Assembly (NCBI GenBank): GCA_001464125.1
Contig: LNEP01000011.1
Span: 62,001 to 126,000 of the forward strand
Length of the DNA: 64,000 nucleotides
Source of the DNA: Betaproteobacteria bacterium Ga0077540
GTDB taxonomy: Bacteria; Pseudomonadota; Gammaproteobacteria; Burkholderiales; Methylophilaceae
Reading direction: 5' to 3'
Part shown: piece by piece, positions 1-9,028 of the stretch
Layout: every line of letters begins with the position of its first letter
Numbering within the stretch: position 1 is the stretch's first letter
Translations under genes and position numbers: made by a program
The notes under the pieces: generated by a model
What the model was told of the DNA's origin: nothing
What the model saw: the letters and a program-made list of their open reading frames with translations, nothing else
The model's database searches: none

Positions 1-1
1 C

Positions 2-985
2 GAGCAACAAGCCACCGATTTAAATACACGTTTGCAGGCTATCCGTATTATTGCCACTGTAGATAAAGCTTACTGGGCCTTATATGAAGCATGGGGTGAA
101 TTAGATGTGCGTAGGCAGCAATTTGAATATGCACAACAAAATTTGGCGATGGTGAAACGTCGCGTTGAAGAGGGTTTAACCGCGGCAGTAGAAGTAAACC
201 GTGCAGAAATTGGTGTGGCGGATAGGATGGAAGCCTTAATCATTGCTGAGACCAATCTTAAGCTGGCGCAGCGGCAACTGCGCTTCTTTCTCAATGACAT
301 CGGAGATACTCCACAGACTGATGTATTGGTGCCAGCCAGCCAGCCTAATCTGCTTAAGTATGAGTTTGATCGCCAAAAGTTATTGAATGATGCCATGGCT
401 GGACGCTTGGAGTTACTGGCGCAAGAAGTCAAATTGGCGGCGGACATGACCAATATTGAGTACCTTGAAAATCAAACTCTGCCGATGTTCACGCTGGATT
501 ATCAGTACGGTGCACTTTCTAATACATCGTCCGGCATTGGCAATACCTATCAAAATATTTTCGATGAATCCTTTAACGATTGGTCAATTGGGCTAAAGTT
601 TGAAATGCCAATTACCAACGAGGCCAGGAAAGCACGTTTAGAGCGCGCGGTGCAACAAAGAAATCAGCGCTTGGCCACCAAAAGCCTGCAACAGCTCACC
701 GTAAAAAAAGAAATTTTTGATGCATTAGATCAAGTTGATCAACAGTGGCAGCGTATTTTGGCAGCAAGGCAACAAGTATTAATTGCTGGTATCAACTACG
801 ATGCTGAGCTGAAGCAATTCAACGAGGGCTTGCGCACCATGACCGAGGTGCTCGAGACGCTCACGCGACTGGGTGAGGCGCAAATCAAAGAAGTCCGTGC
901 TATCAGCGATTATCAAATATCACTCGTCGACACAGCTTACGCCACAGGCACGTTGCTTGGCTACAGCAAGCTAAATTTTCAGTAA
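2..985 (+). CDS. TolC-like outer-membrane efflux protein (5' end missing)
   Basis: The reading frame is open from the left edge, so the start lies outside the window; the first in-frame TTG at 32 is unlikely to be the true start. The roughly 327 visible residues are rich in long amphipathic helices (A/L/Q/E/R) and carry the pattern of the outer membrane efflux protein family: a helical hairpin, a short beta segment with aromatic residues near the middle, then a second helical hairpin ending in a Tyr/Leu-rich tail. Such proteins form the outer-membrane duct for RND, ABC or MFS exporters. The partner pump would be upstream, outside the window. The gene ends 64 bases before an ArsR-type regulator. 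The family is clear but the substrate is not. Confidence 0.85.
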   Translation, partial: EQQATDLNTRLQAIRIIATVDKAYWALYEAWGELDVRRQQFEYAQQNLAMVKRRVEEGLTAAVEVNRAEIGVADRMEALIIAETNLKLAQRQLRFFLNDIGDTPQTDVLVPASQPNLLKYEFDRQKLLNDAMAGRLELLAQEVKLAADMTNIEYLENQTLPMFTLDYQYGALSNTSSGIGNTYQNIFDESFNDWSIGLKFEMPITNEARKARLERAVQQRNQRLATKSLQQLTVKKEIFDALDQVDQQWQRILAARQQVLIAGINYDAELKQFNEGLRTMTEVLETLTRLGEAQIKEVRAISDYQISLVDTAYATGTLLGYSKLNFQ

Positions 986-1014
986 TACCTTTCCGTTTTA
1001 GCTAAACAAATTTC

Positions 1015-1043
1015 TTGACAAACATAACTATATAACTAATTAT
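1015..1043 (+). promoter_or_regulatory. Candidate promoter of the ArsR-type regulator, leaderless
   Basis: TTGACA at 1015-1020 is a perfect -35 hexamer. With a 17-base spacer the -10 would be AATTAT at 1038-1043, which matches four of six consensus bases. Transcription would then begin at about 1050, which is the A of the regulator's ATG. No Shine-Dalgarno sequence precedes the ATG. Both facts fit a leaderless mRNA. Confidence 0.5.
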
Positions 1044-1052
1044 GTAGTTATG
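1023..1052 (+). promoter_or_regulatory. Inverted-repeat operator overlapping promoter and start codon
   Basis: ATAACTA occurs at 1024-1030 and again at 1032-1038, and its exact reverse complement TAGTTAT lies at 1045-1051. The inner pair forms a 7-6-7 palindrome; the outer pair extends to 8 bases (1023-1030 with 1045-1052). AT-rich dyads of this size are typical ArsR/SmtB-family operators. The site covers the probable -10 region and the ATG, so a bound dimer would block transcription. Autoregulation is inferred. Confidence 0.55.
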
Positions 1053-1355
1053 AAAACAATTCAATCCATACCAATTGAGTGGCAAGCTATCTCAGCCCTG
1101 TTCGTTGCATTAGGTGATGAGCAGCGACAGCGAATTCTGTTAGCATTCGATAAAGATGAACACTTAAATATTCTGCAAATTGTTGAACATTCCAAATTAA
1201 GCAGAACCGCAGTGACGCATCATCTAAAAGTACTACACAAAAGTGGGGCATTAAAAAGCGAAAAAATTGGCAAAGAGGTGTTCTTTTGGGTTAACAAAGA
1301 GCACATGATTGAAGCCATACATAATGTATTAAATTACATACAAAAAGAGATTTAA
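1050..1355 (+). CDS. ArsR-family winged-helix transcriptional regulator
   Basis: A 101-residue protein with a helix-turn-helix at about residues 39-62, including the recognition helix SRTAVTHHLKVL, and a wing at about 66-82 ending EVFFWV. This is the compact ArsR/SmtB architecture. It contains no cysteine at all, so the classic thiol metal site (ELCVCDL type) is absent. No clear alpha-5 His/Asp metal site is visible either. It may therefore sense a non-metal signal, perhaps a lipid-related one given its neighbours. Its stop codon overlaps an in-frame ATG of the acyltransferase gene that follows. An inverted repeat over its start suggests it represses itself and the downstream lipid genes. Confidence 0.85.
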   Translation: MKTIQSIPIEWQAISALFVALGDEQRQRILLAFDKDEHLNILQIVEHSKLSRTAVTHHLKVLHKSGALKSEKIGKEVFFWVNKEHMIEAIHNVLNYIQKEI

Positions 1356-1366
1356 TGGGGGTAAGT

Positions 1367-3499
1367 ATGCTGGCAAGTCTATTACGTAACGTTTGTAAGG
1401 TAATCTTTCGTGTCAAAGTGCATGGTTTGGAGCACGTTCCTCAAGAAAACCGATTACTGATAATCGCGAATCATGAGTCATTTTTAGATGGTTTATTGCT
1501 AGGGCTTTTTCTACCTAAACGCGCTACTTTTGTAGTCCACACCGGTGTGCTTAAAAATCGTATCTTTCGTCAGTTTTTAAGACTCACCCCCTATCTGGCC
1601 GTCGATCCCACTAGCCCTTTAGCCATGAAGCAAGTCATCCGTCGCTTAGATTTGGGTGAAAATGTGGTCATTTTCCCAGAAGGTCGCATCACGCTCACTG
1701 GCAGTTTAATGAAGGTTTATGATGGCCCAGGTTTTGTCGCCGCTAAGACCGGTGCGCGCATTTTGCCTGTCAGAGTCGAGGGTGCGGCGCAGTCTTATTT
1801 TGGGCGTTTGTCCGATGCACATCCTAGAAAAATACTGCCACGCGTCACATTGACTGTGCTACCTAGCACAGAAATTTCTATAGAAGACCCTACCAATCAC
1901 CCGCCTCTCACCGCACGGCAAAGACGACGTATTGCGGGTGAAGGCATGCGTGGCGTGATGCAGAAGATGCTGTTTCAGGCACAAAAAAGCCGCACATTTT
2001 TTGAGGCGTTTTTGGACACGATCGATAAGTTTGGTAGCCGTACCAAGATTATTGAGGACATGAATGGCGTAGAAGAAACCTACCAAATGTTGCTTAAGAA
2101 AAGCTTGGCGTTGGGCCGAATCGCCTGCAAAGTCAGTGCGCCCAGAGAAGCTGTCGGTGTACTGATGCCAAACGTGACCAATACTTTGGCCTTGGTGTTG
2201 GGGATGACCGCATTTAATCGTATCCCAGCCATGTTGAATTACACCGCAGGCACAGCGGGAATGCAAAATGCCTGTATTGCTGCAAATGTTAAAACCATCA
2301 TCACCTCACGTAAATTTATTGAGGCCGCTAGTTTGGAAGAGGTGGTTTCAAAATTCACAGATTTAAATGTGGTGTATTTGGAAGATTTACGCGCACAGTT
2401 TGGCGTTCGTGATCGTGCATGGTTAATGGGGTATGCACTGCACTATCCAAGAGCGGCCATAGAAGAAACACGGCCAGATGATATTGCGGTCATTCTGTTT
2501 ACATCGGGCTCAGAGGGCAAACCAAAAGGTGTAGTGCACTCACATAAAAGCATCTTAGCCAATATTGCGCAGATTATGGCAATACTTGATTTTAACCCCA
2601 CTGATAAATTTATGATGGTATTGCCGATGTTCCATGCCTTTGGCTTTACAGGGTCACTCTTACCAATATTGGGCGGCATCAAAATCATGGTGTTCCCCTC
2701 ACCTCTGCAATACAAAGTCATCCCCGAAGTCATCTACGATAAAGGTTGTACGGTATTGTTTGCAACCAGCACGTTCTTGGGCAACTATGCCAAATTTGCA
2801 CACCCCTACGATTTTTACAAATTGCGTTTTGTGGTGGCTGGGGCAGAAAAACTGAATGAGGAAGTGCGTAGAACTTACCACGAAAAATTCGGCATTCGTA
2901 TTTTGGAGGGCTATGGCACCACAGAGTGCGCACCTGTCCTATCAGCCAATACCCCTATGGCTAATCGCCACGGCAGTGTGGGGCAATTAATGCCAGGTAT
3001 TGAATACAAGCTTGAGCCAATACCGGGGATTGCAGAGGGCGGTGTGCTGCACGTGAAGGGTGAGAATGTTATGCAGGGTTATTACAAGTTTGATGAGCCT
3101 GCAGTATTAGAACCGCCCGAAGATGGTTGGTATAACACAGGCGATGTGGTGGAAGTGGATGCTGAAGGGTATATTTTTATCAAAGGCCGGGTGAAACGTT
3201 TTGCTAAAGTGGCGGGTGAAATGGTCTCGTTAGAGGTGGTAGAAAAAATCGCACATACCGCCGCACCCGAACATCAGCATGCAGCTTCAACACAAACCGA
3301 CCTGCAGCGTGGTGAGAATATCGTACTGTTTACCACAGACCCTGCTTTAAAGCGGGAAGACCTGCAAATTGTGGCTAAAAATTTGGGCAGTCCGGAGTTG
3401 GCGATCGCTAGAAAAATTGTGCAACTTGATGAAATCCCATTGCTAGGTACAGGTAAAACCGACTATGTCACTTTGAAACAGATGGCGGAAGCAACATAG
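1367..3499 (+). CDS. aas: Bifunctional acyl-ACP synthetase / 2-acyl-glycerophosphoethanolamine acyltransferase
   Basis: Re-acylates lysophospholipids at the inner membrane using an acyl-ACP made by its own ligase domain. The N-terminal PlsC-type acyltransferase domain has NHESFLDG (H36-x4-D41) and FPEGR at about 103-107. The C-terminal AMP-forming ligase domain has FTSGSEGKPKG near residue 378, then EGYGTTECAP and a YNTGD block. At 710 residues it is close to E. coli Aas (719), which it resembles closely from its first residues. That is why the ATG at 1367, preceded by a purine-rich GGGGGTAAG, is preferred over the ATG at 1355 that overlaps the arsR stop. lplT, the transporter for its substrate, follows 179 bases later, as in enterobacteria. 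Confidence 0.93.
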   Translation: MLASLLRNVCKVIFRVKVHGLEHVPQENRLLIIANHESFLDGLLLGLFLPKRATFVVHTGVLKNRIFRQFLRLTPYLAVDPTSPLAMKQVIRRLDLGENVVIFPEGRITLTGSLMKVYDGPGFVAAKTGARILPVRVEGAAQSYFGRLSDAHPRKILPRVTLTVLPSTEISIEDPTNHPPLTARQRRRIAGEGMRGVMQKMLFQAQKSRTFFEAFLDTIDKFGSRTKIIEDMNGVEETYQMLLKKSLALGRIACKVSAPREAVGVLMPNVTNTLALVLGMTAFNRIPAMLNYTAGTAGMQNACIAANVKTIITSRKFIEAASLEEVVSKFTDLNVVYLEDLRAQFGVRDRAWLMGYALHYPRAAIEETRPDDIAVILFTSGSEGKPKGVVHSHKSILANIAQIMAILDFNPTDKFMMVLPMFHAFGFTGSLLPILGGIKIMVFPSPLQYKVIPEVIYDKGCTVLFATSTFLGNYAKFAHPYDFYKLRFVVAGAEKLNEEVRRTYHEKFGIRILEGYGTTECAPVLSANTPMANRHGSVGQLMPGIEYKLEPIPGIAEGGVLHVKGENVMQGYYKFDEPAVLEPPEDGWYNTGDVVEVDAEGYIFIKGRVKRFAKVAGEMVSLEVVEKIAHTAAPEHQHAASTQTDLQRGENIVLFTTDPALKREDLQIVAKNLGSPELAIARKIVQLDEIPLLGTGKTDYVTLKQMAEAT

Positions 3500-3678
3500 A
3501 GAATGATGTAAATGGTCGATTGGGGTGGTGCATAGTGAGGGCATGTTAGACCTGAACATGGTGCAAACATTAAACTTACTGAGCTATGTTGAATATTTCT
3601 GATTACGATGATGATATGAAGATAAAGTCTTTCTTTCCTAAGCGCTAAAAGCCCAGGACTAATTTATAAAGTGCAACC

Positions 3679-4878
3679 ATGACAACTATAATAAATAACA
3701 GCTCAGACAAGTTATTCTCGCGCGGTATGATCGCCGTGTTAATTGCGCAATTTATGTCTGCTTTTGCAGACAATGCATTATTGTTTGCAGCAATCGCGTT
3801 GCTAAAGGCTGGATCAGCACCAAACTGGCAGGTACCGCTATTGCAGGAGTTCTTTGTAGTAGCGTTTATTATTCTGGCACCTTTTGTCGGACCAATAGCT
3901 GATGGTTTTCCTAAAGGGCGGGTGATGCTAACAGCCAACTTGCTCAAGTTATCGGGTGCTACGGTAATGATGCTAGGACTAAACCCACTGTTAGCTTACG
4001 GCTTGGTGGGTATTGGTGCCGCAGCTTATTCCCCGGCCAAATATGGCATTTTGAGTGAGCTGGTGAGCGCAAATCAATTAGTGAAAGCCAATGGTCTGAT
4101 TGAAGGATCAACGATTGTTGCTATTTTGTTAGGTGCGGTTTTGGGTGGAAAGATCGCAGATATGTCCGTAATGTTCGCATTAACAGCCGTTTGTGCCTGC
4201 TATCTATTGGCAGCAGGCGTCAATACCTTGATACCTCGTTTACCTGTTGCAAGACCAGACACCAAGTTATCACTCTTAAAGTTAATAAAAGAATTTTTAG
4301 AGGCGCTTAGAGTGCTCTCGTTCAATAAAGACGCTCGTTTTTCATTAATAGGCTCTAGTATTTTTTGGGGGACAGGATCAACTTTGCGCTTACTATTGGT
4401 TGCATGGGTACCTGTGGCGCTAGGTATTAACGACTTGAGTATGCCTGCAAACTTGAGCGGCGCCGTTGCAGTAGGTATTGCGATTGGAGCTGCGTTTGCG
4501 GCCAATTTCGTTCGACTTGAACATGTGAATCGTGTGCTTCCAGCAGGTTTGCTGATTGGGGTGCTCATCATTATGTTTGCGCAAACAACTCAACTATCCA
4601 TCGCCATTGGTTTACTCATCCTAATAGGTTCAGCAGGTGGGTTTTATGTGGTGCCACTCAACGCTTTGTTGCAAGAACGTGGACATGAAACGGTTGGTGC
4701 AGGCAATGCGGTGGCAGTACAAAACTTTTTTGAAAACTTTTGTATGATGACATTGATAGGTATCTATATTGTTCTGCAAAAAAATGATGTACCTGTCATC
4801 ACCACAACCTGGGTATTTGGCGGAATTATTTTAATGGCGATAAGCCTACTGGCGCTTAAAAGGTTACGGAAACTATAA
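3679..4878 (+). CDS. lplT: Lysophospholipid transporter LplT (MFS)
   Basis: A 399-residue protein with about 12 hydrophobic segments that flips lyso-phospholipids across the inner membrane to Aas for re-acylation. Recognisable LplT blocks include FADNALLFAAIALLKA near the start, AAYSPAKYGILSEL in the first half, TLRLLLVAWVPVALGI in the middle and GGFYVVPLNALLQERG followed by GAGNAVAVQNFFEN near the end. It lies 179 bases after aas. No strong ribosome site is visible before the ATG, but the N-terminal extent matches the family. A fatty-acid hydroxylase follows after 22 bases, suggesting co-transcription. Confidence 0.93.
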   Translation: MTTIINNSSDKLFSRGMIAVLIAQFMSAFADNALLFAAIALLKAGSAPNWQVPLLQEFFVVAFIILAPFVGPIADGFPKGRVMLTANLLKLSGATVMMLGLNPLLAYGLVGIGAAAYSPAKYGILSELVSANQLVKANGLIEGSTIVAILLGAVLGGKIADMSVMFALTAVCACYLLAAGVNTLIPRLPVARPDTKLSLLKLIKEFLEALRVLSFNKDARFSLIGSSIFWGTGSTLRLLLVAWVPVALGINDLSMPANLSGAVAVGIAIGAAFAANFVRLEHVNRVLPAGLLIGVLIIMFAQTTQLSIAIGLLILIGSAGGFYVVPLNALLQERGHETVGAGNAVAVQNFFENFCMMTLIGIYIVLQKNDVPVITTTWVFGGIILMAISLLALKRLRKL

Positions 4879-4900
4879 AGACATTAAGCATATCCGTTCA

Positions 4901-5647
4901 ATGCATACTTTAATCTCCCTCACCGCTAGCGATAATCCTTTACCGCTGATGTTTTGTGCGACCGTCTTTTTTCTGAGCATTTATTGCACTTTTGCAGGCT
5001 TGGTGTATTTGCTGACAAAACAGCTTGATCGGACCATTGAAAAGCGAGAAGCCACTGGCAAGCAGATGGCGACAGAGCTTACTAACTCTATGCGTACGAT
5101 AGGATTGTTTGGCATTGGCATGATAGTGCCATGGTTGTTGATACAAAATGGATTGGCCAGCATTGATGTGAGCCACACTAACGTGCAAATTGTATTGGAG
5201 TGCTTAGCACTAATAGTGTGGAACGATATACATTTTTATTTCGTACACCGTTTGCTACACACACAGCACAAATGGTTTAACTTTAAGACTTTACATGTCA
5301 CGCATCACAAATCCGTGTCTGCCACCCCGTTTGCCGCTTATAGTATGAGCGTATCAGAGGCCATCTTACTAGGAAGTGTGATGCCCATAGCCATGCTAGT
5401 GTGGGATTTTTCGGCTATTTCGCTACTCTTCTTACCCATCTGGTCCATCTGCATTAACGCATTAGCACACTCCAACTGTGATCTTTTTCCTCATGCCAGT
5501 CAGCGCTCTTGTTTAGCGCTGGTGAAGCATCACCAACATCATCACTCGCATTATCACGGTAATTACAGCTTCTTTTTTTGGCAGCTGGACGCCTTCTTTG
5601 GATCTTTACACAACTCAAAAAAACAGGATACCCATGACACCATTTAG
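4901..5647 (+). CDS. Membrane fatty-acid hydroxylase / sterol desaturase family protein
   Basis: A 248-residue integral membrane protein with the histidine clusters of the non-heme diiron hydroxylase/desaturase superfamily: H111, H116 and H120 in HFYFVHRLLH; HVTHH at 132-136; and a dense cluster HHQHHHSHYHG at about 210-220. Hydrophobic segments lie near residues 15-40, 68-85, 98-110 and 150-190. These enzymes insert hydroxyl groups or double bonds into acyl chains, sterols or carotenoids. There is no sterol or carotenoid gene in the window, and the neighbours are lipid genes, so an acyl chain is the likelier substrate. Its last 14 bases overlap the ketosynthase gene, which suggests translational coupling. 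Confidence 0.85.
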   Translation: MHTLISLTASDNPLPLMFCATVFFLSIYCTFAGLVYLLTKQLDRTIEKREATGKQMATELTNSMRTIGLFGIGMIVPWLLIQNGLASIDVSHTNVQIVLECLALIVWNDIHFYFVHRLLHTQHKWFNFKTLHVTHHKSVSATPFAAYSMSVSEAILLGSVMPIAMLVWDFSAISLLFLPIWSICINALAHSNCDLFPHASQRSCLALVKHHQHHHSHYHGNYSFFFWQLDAFFGSLHNSKKQDTHDTI

Positions 5648-7508
5648 CCATGTATACATCACCGACACTGCCAGCTTTATGCCAGGAAAAGCGGTAAACA
5701 ATGAAGGAATGGATCAGTATATTGGGTCAATCAATCGCATGTCAGATCGCATCAAAATGCGCATTTTGGCTGAAAATGGCATTCAGCATAGGCATTATGC
5801 TATTGATGAAAAGGGTCAATCGTTACATTCGGTAACTTCTATGGGTGCTAATGTGGTAGCGGCTTTAAGTAAAAATAATATGCCTCAATTCTTGGCTGCC
5901 GCAACTACTGGAAGTGATTGTGCGGCACCGGGCCTTGCCAACTTAATTCAAGGGGAATTGGCGCTTCCACCGCTAGAAACACTATCGGTATCAGGCATAT
6001 GTGCAGCATCTATAGGTGCGCTTAATGCGGCAGCTTCTGCAATTCAATCAGGCGCTGCAGATACCGCAATCACGGTAGCCAGTGAGTTTCCTTCTAGGCT
6101 GTTTAAAGCCTCCCGCTTTGAAAACCGGGAGGCGGATATCGATTTTGATGCACATTTTTTACGCTGGATGCTGTCAGACGGTGCTGGCGGCGTGATGCTG
6201 AGGAATCAAGCAGCGGCGCAGGGAATATCATTCAGGCTAAAGTGGATTCATCAGCGATCATTTTCCGGGGATATGCCTACCTGTATGCAAGTGGGTCAAT
6301 CCATTGGTAACACGCTACCTGGCTACTTGGACTACCCGACTTTGGCAGAAGCAGAAAAGGCTGGCGCTTTCGATTTACGCCAAAATATCAGAACACTGCC
6401 TAACTTATTTGATATGGGGCTACATGAGTATGCTGGCTTGGTGAAAGATGGGTATGTTAACCCATCAGATATCGACTGGTTTTTGTGTCATTACTCATCC
6501 GAGCGCTTTAAGCCGATGATGGCAGATTTAATGCAAGAAGCGGGTATTGCTATTCCAACTGAAAAATGGTTTTCTAATCTATCAAGCAAAGGCAATACTG
6601 GCTCCGCATCAATTTTTATTATGCTGGATGAGTTTTTCAAAACTAAAAAAGCTTCATTAAAAGTAGGGCAACAAATATTTGGTTTTGTACCAGAGTCAGG
6701 ACGCTTTAGTGTTGCCTATTTTTTACTGGAAGTGGTGGATTGCAACACAGTTACAAGTGCTACGCAGCAACCTGCATCTCATGCTGTAGTAGACTTTGCG
6801 ACCGATTTAGCACCAGCCCCTATGTCGGCAGAAGGTCAAACTGGCGTGGTTGCGGATACGCTCAAAGGCTTGATGGCGGTATGGCATGATTACCGCTCAG
6901 AAGTATTCCGTACAGATATTGCTTGCGCGATCATGCAAGGAAACATTCAGCTTGCTGATTATTTGAGCTGGATGGAGTGTTGGATTCCACAGGTGCGCGA
7001 AGGCAGTCTTTGGATGCGACGTGCAGTATCCAGCATGAGCCCACAATACCAACAACTAGCGCAGCTTGTACAAACGCATGCGGGTGAAGAGCAGCTTGAT
7101 TGGCAAGTGTTATACCAAGACTATGTACAGGCTGGGGGTAAGCTTGACGCAAGCCATTTAAGACGCAACCCCGGTGGTGAGGCGTTAAATGCTTTTATGC
7201 ACAGTTATGCAGCGCGTAAAGACCCGATAGGCTTACTTGGTGGCATCTACATTATTGAGGGCACTGGACAGCGGATTGTGCCCACTTTACTGCCCAAATT
7301 GAAGCAGCATTTAAGAGTGTCCTCATCCATTTTAAAATTTATTGAGTACCATGGTGAAAATGACCAAGCACATATGATGCGGTGGTTAGAAGCAGTTAAA
7401 CTGGTGGTGAAAATTGACAGCAGTGCTGCAAAAGAGATTGTGAGCGTGGCACAAACTGTCGCTACCTTATATTTGCAGCAATGGAAATTCGTACCCGTTA
7501 GCGACTAG
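5634..7508 (+). CDS. Ketoacyl synthase III fused to a heme-oxygenase-like diiron domain
   Basis: A 624-residue two-domain protein, roughly twice the usual KAS III length. Residues 1-375 are a thiolase-fold KAS III with an intact triad: Cys123 in SVSGICAASIGAL, His286 in FLCHYSS and Asn321 in KGNTGSAS. The surrounding sequence, including VASEFPSRLFKASRF, resembles the StlD/DarB ketosynthases of stilbene and dialkylresorcinol pathways; this is recall, not a search. Residues about 400-624 are helical and look like heme-oxygenase-like diiron oxidases, with Glu542 and the pattern H573-x3-D577-x2-H580. The expected first-helix E-x6-H pair is not obvious. The ATG at 5634 is chosen over an upstream in-frame TTG (5598) because AGGA sits six bases before it. 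The product is unknown. Confidence 0.8.
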   Translation: MTPFSHVYITDTASFMPGKAVNNEGMDQYIGSINRMSDRIKMRILAENGIQHRHYAIDEKGQSLHSVTSMGANVVAALSKNNMPQFLAAATTGSDCAAPGLANLIQGELALPPLETLSVSGICAASIGALNAAASAIQSGAADTAITVASEFPSRLFKASRFENREADIDFDAHFLRWMLSDGAGGVMLRNQAAAQGISFRLKWIHQRSFSGDMPTCMQVGQSIGNTLPGYLDYPTLAEAEKAGAFDLRQNIRTLPNLFDMGLHEYAGLVKDGYVNPSDIDWFLCHYSSERFKPMMADLMQEAGIAIPTEKWFSNLSSKGNTGSASIFIMLDEFFKTKKASLKVGQQIFGFVPESGRFSVAYFLLEVVDCNTVTSATQQPASHAVVDFATDLAPAPMSAEGQTGVVADTLKGLMAVWHDYRSEVFRTDIACAIMQGNIQLADYLSWMECWIPQVREGSLWMRRAVSSMSPQYQQLAQLVQTHAGEEQLDWQVLYQDYVQAGGKLDASHLRRNPGGEALNAFMHSYAARKDPIGLLGGIYIIEGTGQRIVPTLLPKLKQHLRVSSSILKFIEYHGENDQAHMMRWLEAVKLVVKIDSSAAKEIVSVAQTVATLYLQQWKFVPVSD

Positions 7509-7513
7509 TTCAA

Positions 7514-9004
7514 ATGATAAATAAAATAGCTTATTTAAGTGCTGCTGTGCTGTTCTGGGTATGTTCTTTTGCATTAGCAATGGATCAATCTAGTGATTTT
7601 ATTGATACACAAATTGCAGCGCATCCGGATAAAACGGGTGTCTTCGTTTTAGATAAAGGGGAAGACGCTCTGATAGCGCGAGCATGGTTGGCTGACTATG
7701 CAAAACAAACCATAGAAGTGCAATACTTTATTTGGAGTGATGACAATATTGGGACACTTGCCTCAGAAGCCCTGCTGCGTGCGGCTGATAGAGGAGTGAT
7801 GGTGCGTGTAATTGTCGATGACCTATTGATCAATGCACCTGACCAAACGTTATTGGCGCTGGCTTTACACCCCAACATTAACATCAAAATTTATAATCCG
7901 CAGCATTCAGTAGGCGTGCCATTTCACAAAAGACTCATCAATATCATCACTGATTTTCGTGGAGTTAATCAGCGCATGCACGATAAAACTTTTATTGTGG
8001 ATGGCAAAATTGCTATTACTGGTGGGCGTAACATGGCTACTGAATACTTTGATTACAATCATTCCTATAATTTTAGAGACAGAGATGTATTACTTTTAGG
8101 GAAAGACGTTGCAGGCATTAAATCTAGTTTTGAGCGTTTTTGGAAAAGTCCTTTAAGTGTCAGCGTAGAACATTTATATGACGGCATAGGGATTTTTAAA
8201 AAAAATGTACAGGTAGAAGATAGTCAAGTTAAAGAAATTTACCAGTCGCTCCACGATTATGCACAATCTAGCAGTAATTTCTCTGCATATTTGCGTGGTG
8301 TGATTAGTAACATTCATAATGCCTTTAATGCTATATCCCAGCAAATTATCTGGACAAATGTCTCGGTGATAAGTGACTTACCCGGTAAAAATAAGGCTTC
8401 TGGGCTGGCGGGTGGAGGTCAATCCACATCAGCACTTGTTCAATTGGTTAACGCCTCGCAGAAGCAAATCACCATTCAATCGCCATATTTAGTCATGTCA
8501 GACCAGGCTGTTTCATTGTTCCAATCTGCCATTAATCGCGGCGTTAAAGTGCGAATTAATACCAACTCATTAGCGGCCACCGATAACATTCAGGCATTTA
8601 GCGGTTATCGTAATCAACGTAATCAGCTACTTAAAATGGGCGTAAGCATTTATGAATACAAACCCAACCCAATCGTCAAAAAACATCTAATAGCCGCTTC
8701 AATATTGGCACATAAGCGCTCACCTAAATTTGCAATTCACGCTAAAACAATGGTGATTGATTCGGAAACTGTCTTTATTGGCACATTCAATTTCGATCCT
8801 AGATCTGAAAATTTGAATACAGAAATAGGTGTTGTAATACACAACACCAACTTGGCTAAATCAGTAGAAAAGGCAATCAAAACAGATATGCAGCCCGATA
8901 ACAGCTGGAACGCCGCAACGGATAACCCTGACCGGTATGTCAGTTTCACTAAGCGCTTGAAAGTGTGCTTATTACAAGCCTTACCGATTAAAGCATTGTT
9001 GTAG
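7514..9004 (+). CDS. Secreted phospholipase D-family protein (cardiolipin-synthase-like)
   Basis: A 496-residue protein with two complete HKD motifs, H156-x-K158-x4-D163 (MHDKTFIVDG) and H409-x-K411-x4-D416 (IHAKTMVID), the phospholipase D superfamily signature. The second is followed by FIGTFNFDPRSENLNTE, typical of the cardiolipin-synthase/PLD branch. A signal peptide of about 22 residues (cleavage after ALA) replaces the transmembrane helices of classical cardiolipin synthases, so action on phospholipid headgroups in the periplasm is likely. It starts five bases after the ketosynthase-diiron gene stops, so they probably form one transcript. Whether it hydrolyses or transfers headgroups cannot be told. 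Confidence 0.85.
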   Translation: MINKIAYLSAAVLFWVCSFALAMDQSSDFIDTQIAAHPDKTGVFVLDKGEDALIARAWLADYAKQTIEVQYFIWSDDNIGTLASEALLRAADRGVMVRVIVDDLLINAPDQTLLALALHPNINIKIYNPQHSVGVPFHKRLINIITDFRGVNQRMHDKTFIVDGKIAITGGRNMATEYFDYNHSYNFRDRDVLLLGKDVAGIKSSFERFWKSPLSVSVEHLYDGIGIFKKNVQVEDSQVKEIYQSLHDYAQSSSNFSAYLRGVISNIHNAFNAISQQIIWTNVSVISDLPGKNKASGLAGGGQSTSALVQLVNASQKQITIQSPYLVMSDQAVSLFQSAINRGVKVRINTNSLAATDNIQAFSGYRNQRNQLLKMGVSIYEYKPNPIVKKHLIAASILAHKRSPKFAIHAKTMVIDSETVFIGTFNFDPRSENLNTEIGVVIHNTNLAKSVEKAIKTDMQPDNSWNAATDNPDRYVSFTKRLKVCLLQALPIKALL

Positions 9005-9028
9005 CTAACTTTGGAGAGCGAGAGTAGC

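Noticed and set aside
5598-5633. Upstream TTG start of the ketosynthase fusion
   Set aside because: It would add 12 residues inside the hydroxylase gene, while the ATG at 5634 has AGGA at good spacing.
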